NCBI RefSeq assembly: GCF_040729435.1 | Contig: NZ_CP160398.1 | Span: 5,809,001-5,873,000, forward strand | Direction: 5' to 3' | DNA from: Pseudomonas sp. HOU2 | Lineage (GTDB): Bacteria > Pseudomonadota > Gammaproteobacteria > Pseudomonadales > Pseudomonadaceae | DNA: 64,000 nt | Part shown: positions 34,428 through 43,274 of the stretch, in pieces | How the letters are laid out: each line of letters opens with the position of its first letter | How positions within the stretch are numbered: position 1 is the stretch's first letter | Notes under the pieces: model-generated | Seen by the model: the letters and a program-made list of their open reading frames with translations, nothing else | Told to the model about the DNA's origin: nothing | Databases searched by the model: none | Program-made: the position numbers and the translations under genes

Positions 34428-36164
34428 TTAATGAGAATGGCGCGGCACTTCGGCCCCTCGGCAACCCACCAGGAAGTCGAAATCACAACCTTGATCCGCC
34501 TGCAGCACATGGTCGATGTACAGCTGACGATAGCCACCCACCAACAATTGCTGCGGTGGCTGCAGATCCGCCATGCGCGCCGCCAGTTCGGCATCCGGAA
34601 TGTCCAGATGCAAACGCCCGCTGGCGCAGTCCAGCTCGATCCAGTCGCCTTCCTGCACCACCGCCAACGGCCCGCCGGCCGCCGCTTCCGGGGCGACGTG
34701 CAAAACCACCGTGCCGTACGCGGTGCCACTCATCCGCGCGTCGGAGATACGCACCATATCCGTCACGCCCTGCGCTAGCAGCTTGGCCGGCAAACCCATG
34801 TTGCCGACCTCGGCCATGCCCGGATAACCCTTCGGCCCGCAGTTCTTCATCACCAGAATCGAGTCTTTATCGACATCCAGTTCCGGATCATTGATTCGCG
34901 CCTTGTACATGTCGAAGTTCTCGAACACCACCGCGCGACCGCGATGCTGCATCAGCTCAGGCGTGGCGGCGGACGGCTTGAGCACCGCACCGAGCGGCGC
35001 CAGGTTGCCGCGCAGCACGCAGATACCGCCGTCAGCGCGGATCGGATTGTCGAGGGTGCGGATCACTTCGTCCTCGCCATAGATCGGCGCATCCTTGGTG
35101 TTCTCGCCCAGCGATTTACCGTTGACGGTCAGGGCATTCGGATTGGGGATCAGATTGGCCTCACCGAGACGCCGCAGTACTGCCGGCAAGCCACCGGCGT
35201 AGTAAAACTCTTCCATCAGAAAACGCCCGGACGGTTGCAGGTCGACGATGGTCGGCATGCCACGCCCGATGCGGGTCCAGTCGTCCAGATCCAGCTCGAC
35301 GCCGATGCGCCCGGCGATGGCTTTCAAGTGGATCACCGCGTTGGTCGAACCGCCGATGGCGGCGTTTACACGGATAGCGTTTTCAAACGCTTCCTTGGTC
35401 AGAATCTTCGACAGGCGCAAGTCTTCGCGCACCATCTCCACCGCGCGCATGCCGGACATGTGCGCCAACACATAACGCCGTGCATCCACCGCCGGAATCG
35501 CCGCGTTGTGCGGCAGGGACGTGCCGAGCGCTTCGGCCATGCAGGCCATGGTCGACGCGGTGCCCATGGTGTTGCAGGTGCCCGCCGAGCGCGACATGCC
35601 GCCCTCGGCTGCAAGGAAATCGTCGATGGTGATGGTGCCGGCCTTGACCTGTTCGCTGAGCTGCCAGACCACCGTGCCGGAGCCGATGTCCTTGCCCTTG
35701 TGTTTGCCGTTGAGCATCGGCCCGCCGGTGACGACGATCGCCGGCACGTCGCAACTGGCCGCGCCCATCAGTAGCGCCGGGGTGGTTTTGTCGCAGCCGG
35801 TCAGCAGCACCACGCCGTCAATCGGGTTGCCGCGAATCGCTTCTTCGACGTCCATGCTCGCCAGGTTGCGGGTGAGCATGGCGGTCGGGCGCAGGTTCGA
35901 CTCGCCATTGGAGAACACCGGGAATTCCACCGGAAAGCCACCGGCCTCGATCACCCCGCGTTTGACGTGCTCCGCAATCTGGCGGAAATGCGCGTTGCAC
36001 GGGGTCAATTCCGACCAGGTGTTGCAGATGCCGATGATCGGCTTGCCATGAAACTGGTGGTCGGCGATGCCCTGATTCTTCATCCAGCTGCGGTACATGA
36101 AGCCGTTCTTGTCGGCAGTGCCAAACCATTGGGCCGAGCGCAGGGTGGGTTTCTTCTCAGACAT
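34428..36164 (-). CDS. IlvD/Edd-family sugar-acid dehydratase
   Basis: 578 aa. Fe-S ligand cysteines are visible in GICNTWSELTPCN, LTGCDKTTPALLMGA and SAGTCNTMGTASTM. The conserved C-terminal block NCGPKGYPGMAEVGNMGLPAKLL, then ISDARMSGTAYGTVVLHVAPEA, is also present. It is much closer to pentonate/hexonate dehydratases (L-arabonate, D-xylonate, galactonate type) than to dihydroxyacid dehydratase IlvD. It is expected to give a 2-keto-3-deoxy acid, which the AraD1 and semialdehyde dehydrogenase across the divergent promoter would take to 2-oxoglutarate. The exact aldonate is not decidable from sequence. Confidence 0.92.
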   Translation of the reverse strand: MSEKKPTLRSAQWFGTADKNGFMYRSWMKNQGIADHQFHGKPIIGICNTWSELTPCNAHFRQIAEHVKRGVIEAGGFPVEFPVFSNGESNLRPTAMLTRNLASMDVEEAIRGNPIDGVVLLTGCDKTTPALLMGAASCDVPAIVVTGGPMLNGKHKGKDIGSGTVVWQLSEQVKAGTITIDDFLAAEGGMSRSAGTCNTMGTASTMACMAEALGTSLPHNAAIPAVDARRYVLAHMSGMRAVEMVREDLRLSKILTKEAFENAIRVNAAIGGSTNAVIHLKAIAGRIGVELDLDDWTRIGRGMPTIVDLQPSGRFLMEEFYYAGGLPAVLRRLGEANLIPNPNALTVNGKSLGENTKDAPIYGEDEVIRTLDNPIRADGGICVLRGNLAPLGAVLKPSAATPELMQHRGRAVVFENFDMYKARINDPELDVDKDSILVMKNCGPKGYPGMAEVGNMGLPAKLLAQGVTDMVRISDARMSGTAYGTVVLHVAPEAAAGGPLAVVQEGDWIELDCASGRLHLDIPDAELAARMADLQPPQQLLVGGYRQLYIDHVLQADQGCDFDFLVGCRGAEVPRHSH

Positions 36165-36178
36165 GATCGATTCTCTTA

Positions 36179-36264
36179 TTGTAAGACTATTGTTTGCGAG
36201 TCACGGCTAAACATAAGCGCAAAATCGTCGCTTTGGAAGTGTTGTTGGGTAATTAGTATTACTA
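36179..36264. promoter_or_regulatory. Two GntR/FCD-type sites in the dehydratase-MFS divergent promoter
   Basis: TTGTAAGACTA (36179-36189) and TAGTATTACTA (36254-36264) both fit TNGTNNNACNA exactly. One lies 14 bp upstream of the dehydratase start codon and one 94 bp upstream of the MFS start codon. Confidence 0.6.
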
Positions 36265-36358
36265 TATAGTCGTTTTCGACGGAGGGATTGGCCCTGGCGG
36301 TTTTCCGCGAGAGGCGTCCCCCGAGGTTCTATAAAAACAACAATCGGAGACCGATCCC

Positions 36359-37681
36359 ATGAGCCAGGAACTGCGGCTTGTTCGCCGCATCACGCTGAAA
36401 CTGATCCCCTTCCTGATCCTGCTGTACCTGATCGCCTATGTGGATCGCTCCGCCGTCGGCTTCGCCAAGCTGCACATGGGCGCCGACATCGGTATCGGCG
36501 ACGCGGCCTACGGTTTCGGTGCCGGACTGTTTTTCATCGGCTACTTTCTTCTCGAAATCCCCAGCAACCTGATGCTCGAGCGCTTCGGTGCGCGGCGCTG
36601 GTTCGCGCGGATCATGATCACCTGGGGCGCGATCACCATCGGCATGGCGTTCGTCCAGGGCCCGCACAGTTTCTACGTGATGCGCTTTCTGCTCGGCGCG
36701 GCGGAGGCGGGGTTCTTCCCCGGCGTTCTGTACTACATCACCCAATGGTTCCCGGTGCGCCATCGCGGCAAGATCCTCGGCCTGTTCATCCTCTCCCAAC
36801 CGATCGCGATGATGATCACCGGCCCGGTGTCCGGCGGCTTGCTGGGCATGGACGGCATCCTCGGTCTGCACGGCTGGCAGTGGCTGTTCATCGTCATCGG
36901 GACCCCGGCGATCCTGCTGACCTGGCCGGTCCTGCGCTGGCTGCCCGATGGCCCGCAAAACGTGAAGTGGATGGATCAGGCCGAGAAAGACTGGCTGACC
37001 GGCGAACTGAAAAAGGATCTTCAGGAATACGGCCAGACCCGTCACGGCAACCCGCTGCATGCACTCAGGGACAAACGCGTGTTGCTGCTGGCGCTGTTCT
37101 ACCTGCCGGTGACCCTGAGCATTTATGGCCTCGGCCTGTGGCTGCCGACGCTGATCAAACAGTTCGGCGGCAGCGATCTGGTGACCGGTTTCGTCTCGGC
37201 GGTGCCGTACATCTTTGGCATCGTCGGCCTGCTGATCGTGCCGCGCAGTTCCGACCGCATGAATGATCGCTACGGCCATCTGGCGGTGCTTTATGTGCTG
37301 GGCGCGCTGGGCCTGTTTTTCAGCGCGTGGCTGACCTTGCCGGTGGCGCAATTGGCGGCGCTGTGCCTGGTTGCGTTCGCGCTGTTTTCCTGCACCGCGG
37401 TGTTCTGGACCTTGCCGGGGCGGTTCTTCGCTGGGGCGAGTGCGGCGGCTGGGATTGCGCTGATCAACTCGGTGGGCAACCTCGGCGGGTATATCGGGCC
37501 GTTCGTGATCGGGGCGTTGAAGGAATACACCGGGAATCTTGGCTCCGGCCTGTACTTCCTCTCGGGGGTGATGGTGTTCGGTTTGATCCTGACGGGCATC
37601 GTCTACCGCGTGCTGGAACGCAAGCACGTGCTGCCGGTTGAGCAGTTCGCCGCCAGTGCACGCGGTGCCACAAGAACCTGA
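36359..37681 (+). CDS. MFS transporter, anion:cation symporter family (sugar acid)
   Basis: 440 aa with twelve predicted helices. It shows the ACS-family signature near the start (LIAYVDRSAVGFAKLHMGADIG), GAGLFFIGYFLLEIPSNLMLERFGARRWFARIM and the pore motif RFLLGAAEAGFFPGVLYYITQWFP. ACS members import hexuronates, aldarates and aldonates. It is divergent from the sugar-acid dehydratase and followed on its own strand by AraD1 and semialdehyde dehydrogenase genes, so it is the likely importer for this pathway. GGAG lies 9 nt before the ATG. Confidence 0.92.
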   Translation: MSQELRLVRRITLKLIPFLILLYLIAYVDRSAVGFAKLHMGADIGIGDAAYGFGAGLFFIGYFLLEIPSNLMLERFGARRWFARIMITWGAITIGMAFVQGPHSFYVMRFLLGAAEAGFFPGVLYYITQWFPVRHRGKILGLFILSQPIAMMITGPVSGGLLGMDGILGLHGWQWLFIVIGTPAILLTWPVLRWLPDGPQNVKWMDQAEKDWLTGELKKDLQEYGQTRHGNPLHALRDKRVLLLALFYLPVTLSIYGLGLWLPTLIKQFGGSDLVTGFVSAVPYIFGIVGLLIVPRSSDRMNDRYGHLAVLYVLGALGLFFSAWLTLPVAQLAALCLVAFALFSCTAVFWTLPGRFFAGASAAAGIALINSVGNLGGYIGPFVIGALKEYTGNLGSGLYFLSGVMVFGLILTGIVYRVLERKHVLPVEQFAASARGATRT

Positions 37682-37707
37682 TATCAAACGAACCATCACC
37701 GCAAACC

Positions 37708-37798
37708 CTGTGGGAGCTGGCTTGCCAGCGATGACGGCGGTACATCCAACATAGCGGTATCAGACAGATTGCCATCGCTGGCAAGCCAGCTCCCACAG
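37708..37798. repeat. REP palindrome, GTGGGAGCTGGC family
   Basis: CTGTGGGAGCTGGCTTGCCA and its inverted copy between the MFS and AraD1 genes. It may cause partial polarity within this operon. Confidence 0.85.
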
Positions 37799-37839
37799 GG
37801 TTTTGCAGTGTTTCGAAGTTTTGTTTACAGGAGAAATTT

Positions 37840-38832
37840 ATGCATCTGGTTCAATTCGAATTGATCAACGGCGAGCGCCGCGTCGGCGTGGTCGACAACG
37901 GCCTGATCCGCGAAGTGCAGGACGCCCGCAGCGTACGCGATCTCGCGCTGGCCGCCATCGAAGCCCGCAGCACTCTGGAGCAGCAAGTACAAACCCACGG
38001 CCTCGGCATCAGTCATGACTATGCGCAGTTGCTCAAAGACCGGCGCATCCTGCCGCCGCTGGACCACCCGGACCCGGCGCACCTGCTGGTCAGCGGCACC
38101 GGCCTGACGCACCTGGGCAGCGCCTCGGCGCGGGACAAGATGCACCAGCAGGCCGGCGACGAAGCGCAAATGACCGACACCATGCGCATCTTCAAATGGG
38201 GCGTGGAGGGTGGCAAACCGGCGGCAGGGCAGGCCGGCGTGCAGCCGGAATGGTTCTACAAGGGCGACGGCAGCATCGTCGTGCGTCCGGGTGAGGCCTT
38301 TCCGCTGCCGCCGTTCGCCGAGGATGCCGGTGAGGAACCGGAGATGGCCGGGCTCTACGTCATCGGCCACGACGGCAAACCGTATCGCCTCGGTTTCGCG
38401 GTGGGCAATGAGTTCTCCGACCACGTCATGGAACGCAAGAACTACCTGTACCTGGCCCACTCGAAACTGCGCAGTTGCAGCTACGGCCCGGAACTGCGCA
38501 CCGGTGAATTGCCTCAACATCTGGCCGGCACCAGCCGCATCCTGCGCAACGGCGAAGTGCTTTGGCAGAACGAATTCCTCAGCGGCGAGGCCAACATGTG
38601 CCACAGCCTCGCCAACCTTGAATACCACCATTTCAAATACCGCCAGTTCCTGCGTCCCGGCGACGTGCACATCCACTTTTTCGGCACCGCGACCCTGTCG
38701 TTCGCCGATGGCATCCGCACCCAACCGGGCGACCGGTTTGAAATCAGCCAGGCCGAATTCGGCGCACCGCTGGTCAACGGCATCGCCCCGGCAGCAGCGG
38801 CTTTTCAACCGGACAGCATCGGCACCCTTTAA
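37840..38832 (+). CDS. AraD1/GguC family protein (FAH-fold 2-keto-3-deoxypentonate dehydratase)
   Basis: 330 aa with a strong AGGAG site. MHLVQFELINGERRVGVVDN, LVSGTGLTHLGSASARDKMH and YVIGHDGKPYRLGFAVGNEFSDHVMERKNYLYLAHSKLR are features of the GguC/AraD1 group of the fumarylacetoacetate-hydrolase superfamily. Acidic metal ligands are expected in the EFLSGEANMCHSL and EYHHF region. Family members dehydrate 2-keto-3-deoxypentonates to 2-oxoglutarate semialdehyde. It is 9 bp upstream of the semialdehyde dehydrogenase gene, which uses that product. Confidence 0.88.
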   Translation: MHLVQFELINGERRVGVVDNGLIREVQDARSVRDLALAAIEARSTLEQQVQTHGLGISHDYAQLLKDRRILPPLDHPDPAHLLVSGTGLTHLGSASARDKMHQQAGDEAQMTDTMRIFKWGVEGGKPAAGQAGVQPEWFYKGDGSIVVRPGEAFPLPPFAEDAGEEPEMAGLYVIGHDGKPYRLGFAVGNEFSDHVMERKNYLYLAHSKLRSCSYGPELRTGELPQHLAGTSRILRNGEVLWQNEFLSGEANMCHSLANLEYHHFKYRQFLRPGDVHIHFFGTATLSFADGIRTQPGDRFEISQAEFGAPLVNGIAPAAAAFQPDSIGTL

Positions 38833-38841
38833 GGAGCTCCC

Positions 38842-40422
38842 ATGACTCAGATTCTCGGCCACAACTACATCGGCGGACAGCGCAGCGCAGCAGGCAACGT
38901 CAAACTGCAAAGCGTCGACGCGACTACTGGCGAACAGCTGCCGTACGATTTCATTCAGGCGACTGAAGCCGAAGTCGATGCCGCCGCCAAAGCCGCCGCC
39001 GCAGCGTACCCGGCCTATCGCAGCCTCAGCGCCGAACGCCGTGCACAGTTTCTCGAGGCGATTGCCGATGAACTGGATGCCTTGGGTGATGAGTTCGTTG
39101 CGCTGGTCTGCCGCGAAACCGCGCTGCCGGCAGGGCGAATTCAGGGTGAGCGCGGGCGCACCAGCGGGCAGATGCGCCTGTTCGCCAAAGTTCTGCGGCG
39201 CGGTGATTTCTACGGCGCGCGAATCGATTTGCCGTTACCGGATCGCCAGCCGTTGCCGCGTCCGGATCTGCGCCAGTACCGCATCGGCCTCGGCCCGGTG
39301 GCGGTGTTCGGTGCGAGCAACTTTCCGCTGGCGTTCTCCACGGCCGGTGGCGATACCGCAGCCGCGCTGGCCGCCGGTTGCCCGGTGGTGTTCAAGGCTC
39401 ATTCGGGCCACATGGCAACCGCTGAACTTGTCGCCGATGCACTGATTCGCGCCGCCGAAAAAACCGCGATGCCGGCCGGTGTGTTCAACATGATCTACGG
39501 CGGTGGCGTTGGCGAATGGCTGGTCAAGCATCCGGCGATTCAGGCAGTGGGTTTTACCGGTTCGCTCAAGGGCGGGCGCGCACTGTGCGACATGGCCGCG
39601 GCGCGGCCGCAACCGATCCCGGTGTTTGCCGAAATGTCGAGTATCAACCCGGTGATCGTTCTGCCTCAAGCCCTGGCTGAACGCTCGGAAAGCATCGCCC
39701 GCGACCTGACCGCCTCGGTGGTGCAGGGCTGCGGCCAGTTCTGCACCAATCCGGGATTGGTCATTGGTATTCGTTCGCCGCAGTTCAGCGCCTTCGTCCA
39801 GCAAGTCGCCGGGCTGATTGGCGACCAACCGGCGCAGACCATGCTCAACGCCGGCACCCTCGGCAGCTATGGCAAAGGCCTGCAGAAGCTCTTGACGCAT
39901 TCCGGGATCGAGCACTTGGCGGGCCAGCCGCAGCAGGGTAATCAGGCGCAGCCGCAATTGTTCAAGGCTGACGTCAGTCTGTTGATCGGCGGTGACGAGG
40001 TGCTGCAGGAGGAGGTGTTCGGCCCGACCACGGTGATCGTCGAAGTGGCCGACAAGGCGCAACTGAGCGCGGCATTGCACGGCCTGCACGGGCAACTGAC
40101 GGCGACGATTATCGGCGAGCTGGCCGACTTCGAACGCTTCCCGGAGCTGACGCCGCTGCTTGAGCAGAAGGTCGGGCGGATCCTGCTCAATGGTTACCCG
40201 ACCGGGGTCGAGGTGTGTGATGCGATGGTGCATGGCGGGCCGTATCCGGCGACGTCCGATGCGCGCGGCACCTCGGTGGGGACGCTGGCGATTGATCGCT
40301 TCCTGCGCCCGGTGTGTTTCCAGAACTATCCCGACAGTTTGCTGCCCGAACCACTGAAAAACGCCAACCCGTTGCGTATCCAGCGGCTGGTGGATGGCAA
40401 GCCGTCACGCGACGCGTTGTAA
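38842..40422 (+). CDS. 2-oxoglutarate semialdehyde dehydrogenase (NADP+)
   Basis: 526 aa aldehyde dehydrogenase of the KGSADH class, longer than classical members. Catalytic Cys301 is in QGCGQFCTNPGLV, the general base is Glu264 in VFAEMSSINPVIV, and the cofactor loop is GFTGSLKGGRALCD. The LGPVAVFGASNFPLAFSTAGGDT segment is typical of KGSADH. It oxidises 2-oxoglutarate semialdehyde to 2-oxoglutarate, the last step of Weimberg-type pentose and aldarate pathways. It directly follows the AraD1 gene with the ribosome site AAGGAG. Confidence 0.93.
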   Translation: MTQILGHNYIGGQRSAAGNVKLQSVDATTGEQLPYDFIQATEAEVDAAAKAAAAAYPAYRSLSAERRAQFLEAIADELDALGDEFVALVCRETALPAGRIQGERGRTSGQMRLFAKVLRRGDFYGARIDLPLPDRQPLPRPDLRQYRIGLGPVAVFGASNFPLAFSTAGGDTAAALAAGCPVVFKAHSGHMATAELVADALIRAAEKTAMPAGVFNMIYGGGVGEWLVKHPAIQAVGFTGSLKGGRALCDMAAARPQPIPVFAEMSSINPVIVLPQALAERSESIARDLTASVVQGCGQFCTNPGLVIGIRSPQFSAFVQQVAGLIGDQPAQTMLNAGTLGSYGKGLQKLLTHSGIEHLAGQPQQGNQAQPQLFKADVSLLIGGDEVLQEEVFGPTTVIVEVADKAQLSAALHGLHGQLTATIIGELADFERFPELTPLLEQKVGRILLNGYPTGVEVCDAMVHGGPYPATSDARGTSVGTLAIDRFLRPVCFQNYPDSLLPEPLKNANPLRIQRLVDGKPSRDAL

Positions 40423-40438
40423 CTGACAGCCGATATCC

Positions 40439-40529
40439 CTGTGGGAGCTGGCTTGCCAGCGATGAGGACGGCACATTCAACATTGATGTGTCTGACAAAT
40501 TGCTATCGCTGGCAAGCCAGCTCCCACAG
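40439..40529. repeat. REP palindrome, GTGGGAGCTGGC family
   Basis: CTGTGGGAGCTGGCTTGCCA and its inverted copy directly after the semialdehyde dehydrogenase gene. It nearly repeats the copy at 37708. Confidence 0.85.
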
Positions 40530-40587
40530 GGTTCTGCGTCAACAATGAGCTATCATTGCGGGTTTCCCCCTGAAAGACTTGATTGCC

Positions 40588-40872
40588 ATGACTGCCCAAA
40601 CCCTTCTCAACGCCCTCGAACACTGCGGCATGGTCGAAATCGATGGCTTGCACGCCTTCGAATTCGCCCTCGACGAAGACGACAACCTGCACATCGAATG
40701 CATGGATGGCCGAGCGGCCAAGCATTGGGAATTTACGCCGGCTCAGGTCGCAGCGGCTACTTTTGATAACGACCTGCAGAGCTGGTTGATCGTTGGTGAT
40801 TCCGGCGAGCATCGCCTGGTTTGCCTCGGTGATGTAGTCAGCAGCAGCGATGACGAGGAAGATGATCAATGA
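40588..40872 (+). CDS. Small acidic protein (DUF5629-like)
   Basis: 94 aa from MTAQTLLNALEHCGMVEIDG. It is acidic with a run of Asp/Glu/Ser at the C-terminus (SSSDDEEDD), with no signal peptide and no membrane helix. I believe it belongs to a Pseudomonas-restricted family (DUF5629), but this is from memory of its look. Its stop overlaps the start of the periplasmic lactonase gene (ATGA), so the two are translationally coupled. That is surprising for a cytosolic acidic protein. Confidence 0.72.
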   Translation: MTAQTLLNALEHCGMVEIDGLHAFEFALDEDDNLHIECMDGRAAKHWEFTPAQVAAATFDNDLQSWLIVGDSGEHRLVCLGDVVSSSDDEEDDQ

Positions 40873-42044
40873 ACATGCGTAAATTCTGGCCACTGCTGAT
40901 GGCCGGCAGCGTCGGTGCGATGGGCCTGTCCAGTGCCAGCGCCGAGACTTATCAATTGCTGGTCGGCTCCTACACCGCCGGCACAAGCCAGGGCATCTAT
41001 CGAATGAATTTCGATAGCGCCACCGGCCAGATCGACGCCAAGCCGCTGCAAGTGGTGAAGAGCGCAAACCCGTCGTGGCTGACCTTGTCCAAAGACCAGA
41101 AGCAGCTGTTCGTGGTCAACGAAAACGGCCCCGGCCAGAAAGATCCGGTCGGCCGCGTCAGCAGCTATTCCATCGATCCCAAGACCCACGCCCTGACCCT
41201 GATCAATCAAGTGCAGAGCCTGGGCAACGAGCCGACCCATTCGAGCCTCAGTGGCGATGCCAGCCATCTGTTCGTCAGCAACTATTCGGTGATGGAAGAT
41301 CCGGGTGGCACGCTGGCGGTGTTGCCGGTCGGTGCCGATGGCAAACTGAAACCGGTGGTGCAGATGAGCGCGCACCCGGCGAGCCGGGTCAATCCGGAGC
41401 GCCAGGCGTCCAACCACGTGCACTCGACGGTGTCCTCGCCGGATGGTCGCTATGTGTTCTCCAATGATCTGGGGGCGGACAAGGTGTTCATCTATCGATT
41501 CGACCCGAAAGCCAATCCGGATCTGCCACTGACTCCGGCGAAAACCGCGTCGGTGAGCCTGCCCGCCGGTAGCGGCCCGCGCCATCTCCTGTTCAGCGCG
41601 GACGGCAAGCATGCCTGGCTGACCATGGAAATGAGCGCGCAGGTCGCGGTGTTCGACTACCACGACGGCGTGCTGACCCAGACGCAAATGGTCGATCTGG
41701 CCGCCGGTCAGCCGACTTCGGACAAGGCCGGCGCAGCGCTGCATGCGTCTGCCGACGGCAAGTTCCTCTACGTCAGCAATCGCGGCACCGCCAATCAACT
41801 GGTGGTGTTCAGCATCGATCCGGCGACCGGCCAGCTCAAGGAACTGCAAAAGCGTTCGGTGGAAGGCGATCACCCGCGTGAGTTCAGCCTTGATCCGAGT
41901 GGCAAGTTCCTGCTGATCGCCAACCAGAAGAGCAACGAAATTGTTGTCGTCGAGCGCGACGCCAAGACCGGTCTGCTCGGCAAAACCGTGCAAAAACTGC
42001 CGATGGACGCCCCGAGCGACCTGAAGTTTCTAGTGCGACAATAA
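40869..42044 (+). CDS. Periplasmic 6-phosphogluconolactonase-like (Pgl/YbhE) lactonase
   Basis: 391 aa. A Sec signal peptide (MRKFWPLLMAGSVGAMGLSSASA) precedes a seven-bladed propeller of the lactonase family (YQLLVGSYTAGTSQGIYRMNFD, NPSWLTLSKDQKQLFVVNEN, NHVHSTVSSPDGRYVFSNDLGADKVFIYRF, SGPRHLLFSADGKHAWLTMEM, DHPREFSLDPSGKFLLIANQ). Cytosolic Pgl acts on 6-phosphogluconolactone. An exported member is better placed to open lactones made by periplasmic sugar dehydrogenases. That would feed aldonates to the MFS importer and dehydratase encoded just upstream. Confidence 0.9.
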   Translation: MNMRKFWPLLMAGSVGAMGLSSASAETYQLLVGSYTAGTSQGIYRMNFDSATGQIDAKPLQVVKSANPSWLTLSKDQKQLFVVNENGPGQKDPVGRVSSYSIDPKTHALTLINQVQSLGNEPTHSSLSGDASHLFVSNYSVMEDPGGTLAVLPVGADGKLKPVVQMSAHPASRVNPERQASNHVHSTVSSPDGRYVFSNDLGADKVFIYRFDPKANPDLPLTPAKTASVSLPAGSGPRHLLFSADGKHAWLTMEMSAQVAVFDYHDGVLTQTQMVDLAAGQPTSDKAGAALHASADGKFLYVSNRGTANQLVVFSIDPATGQLKELQKRSVEGDHPREFSLDPSGKFLLIANQKSNEIVVVERDAKTGLLGKTVQKLPMDAPSDLKFLVRQ

Positions 42045-42047
42045 GCC

Positions 42048-42072
42048 ACAGGCCCCGGTTTGCGGGGCCTGT
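42048..42072 (+). terminator. Hairpin after the lactonase gene
   Basis: ACAGGCCCC/GGGGCCTGT stem with a 7-nt loop, 3 bp after the stop codon. The following sequence is only moderately T-rich. Confidence 0.6.
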
Positions 42073-42200
42073 CTCATTGTATTAATCGCGCTGATATCCG
42101 GTAATGCTACAAAGCATTTCAAGCGATCAACCCTCGAGCGTTAAGTTTGCTTCACGGCCCAACCGGGCAAGCAAGCCAACCGAACACGAGGGTTACCGCC

Positions 42201-42380
42201 ATGAACTTCAATCTCTTCTCTGTTATCGCCGCTTCCGCTATTTCCGCTACCGTTGCGCTGCCAGCCAGTGCCAACGTTGAAATCGCCAGCAAAAAATCCC
42301 ACACCCAGAGCTACACCCAGAAATACCTGCAACAGAGCGCCAACTTCTACGCCGCACTGGACCACAAAGCTCAACACTGA
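42201..42380 (+). CDS. Small secreted protein, 59 aa
   Basis: Starts at the ATG at 42201 with GAGGG upstream. A Sec signal (MNFNLFSVIAASAISATVALPASA) is cleaved after ASA. The mature peptide of ~35 residues is Gln/Ser/His/Tyr-rich (SHTQSYTQKYLQQSANFYAAL). No family is recognised. It is a typical size for Pseudomonas exported peptides of unknown role. Confidence 0.65.
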   Translation: MNFNLFSVIAASAISATVALPASANVEIASKKSHTQSYTQKYLQQSANFYAALDHKAQH

Positions 42381-42403
42381 AATGCCCGCTTCGAACAACT
42401 CCC

Positions 42404-42488
42404 TGTAGGAGCTGCCGAAGGCTGCGATCTTTTGATCTTGTTTTTAAAAAGCAAAACCAACAGATCGCAGCCTTCGGCAGCTCCTACA
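42404..42488. repeat. REP palindrome, GTAGGAGCTGCC family (GCCGAAGGC variant)
   Basis: TGTAGGAGCTGCCGAAGGCT and its inverted copy. Both arms carry the G-to-A/C-to-T change relative to other copies, so base pairing is conserved. Confidence 0.85.
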
Positions 42489-42650
42489 CGTGTGCGTGTG
42501 TTTTTCGCAGCCTGATAGGTTTCTTGAACCGCGCAAATAGACCGGCTAAATAATCAACCAAGCTGATGTTTACTATGGCAAACCCTGAGTGGTTACCACG
42601 GCTTTTTTGATTGATCCTGACGGCACTGAAACATGCCCACGGAGCACATC

Positions 42651-42860
42651 ATGGCCAGTTCAATCATTACCTCAGCCAAGCGCGGCGCCTACCTGGCCAT
42701 CGGTCTTTACCTGGCACTGGTGCTGTTTGTCAGCATCGCGTCGCAGACGCAACACAACTTCGAAGCACCGATCGAAGTCGCACACCCCGGCATCCAGTTC
42801 GAACACCGCGCCGACGTGTTGGTTGATCGTGCTGAACTCGCAGGAGTGGGCGGAGCATGA
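42651..42860 (+). CDS. Small membrane-anchored protein, 69 aa
   Basis: 69 aa from MASSIITSAKRGAYLAIGLY with GGAG 8 nt upstream. One N-terminal hydrophobic helix (AYLAIGLYLALVLFVSIA) precedes a mostly hydrophilic domain (HNFEAPIEVAHPGIQFEHRAD). No family is recognised. Its stop overlaps the start of the next small gene (ATGA), so they form a two-gene unit. Confidence 0.65.
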   Translation: MASSIITSAKRGAYLAIGLYLALVLFVSIASQTQHNFEAPIEVAHPGIQFEHRADVLVDRAELAGVGGA

Positions 42861-43114
42861 AAGGTTACAGACTCTGGGTCATCGCCGGTCTGGCCCTGAT
42901 GACCAATGGCGCGGCGTTACTCGGCTTCGGCCAAGGCTCGGTCGGTGCACTGGCACGGGCCATAGAGGCCAATCACAGCATTGCGCACAACATCGAACGG
43001 GCCAGCTCCCAAGGGTTGCTGGCCGGCAATCCGCCGATCAAGGCCGAGGTCGACTTTCTTGGTCCATTTGAAGTGGACTGCATGGCACTGGGCATGTGCA
43101 ACGCGCTTGCATAA
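42857..43114 (+). CDS. Small exported or anchored protein, 85 aa
   Basis: 85 aa starting MKGYRLWVIAGLALMTNGAALLGFG, a signal-anchor-like segment. A periplasmic part follows (ARAIEANHSIAHNIERASSQG) and ends with two cysteines (VDCMALGMCNALA). It is co-translated with the 69-aa protein by a 4-bp overlap. Unrecognised; the two may form a small membrane complex. Confidence 0.65.
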   Translation: MKGYRLWVIAGLALMTNGAALLGFGQGSVGALARAIEANHSIAHNIERASSQGLLAGNPPIKAEVDFLGPFEVDCMALGMCNALA

Positions 43115-43115
43115 C

Positions 43116-43249
43116 CTGTGGCGAGGGAGCTTGCTCCCGCTCGGCTGCGCAGCAGTCGCAAAACCATTCAACACGGATCATCAGAAATTGGGTATCGCCG
43201 CATTTGGGGCTGCTTCGCAACCCAGCGGGAGCAAGCTCCCTCGCCACAG
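43116..43249. repeat. REP palindrome, GTGGCGAGGGAGC family
   Basis: CTGTGGCGAGGGAGCTTGCT and its inverted copy around a ~75-nt centre, between the small-protein pair and the glutathione S-transferase gene. Confidence 0.85.
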
Positions 43250-43274
43250 GGGGGCGGCAAGCAGGAAGAGGGGG

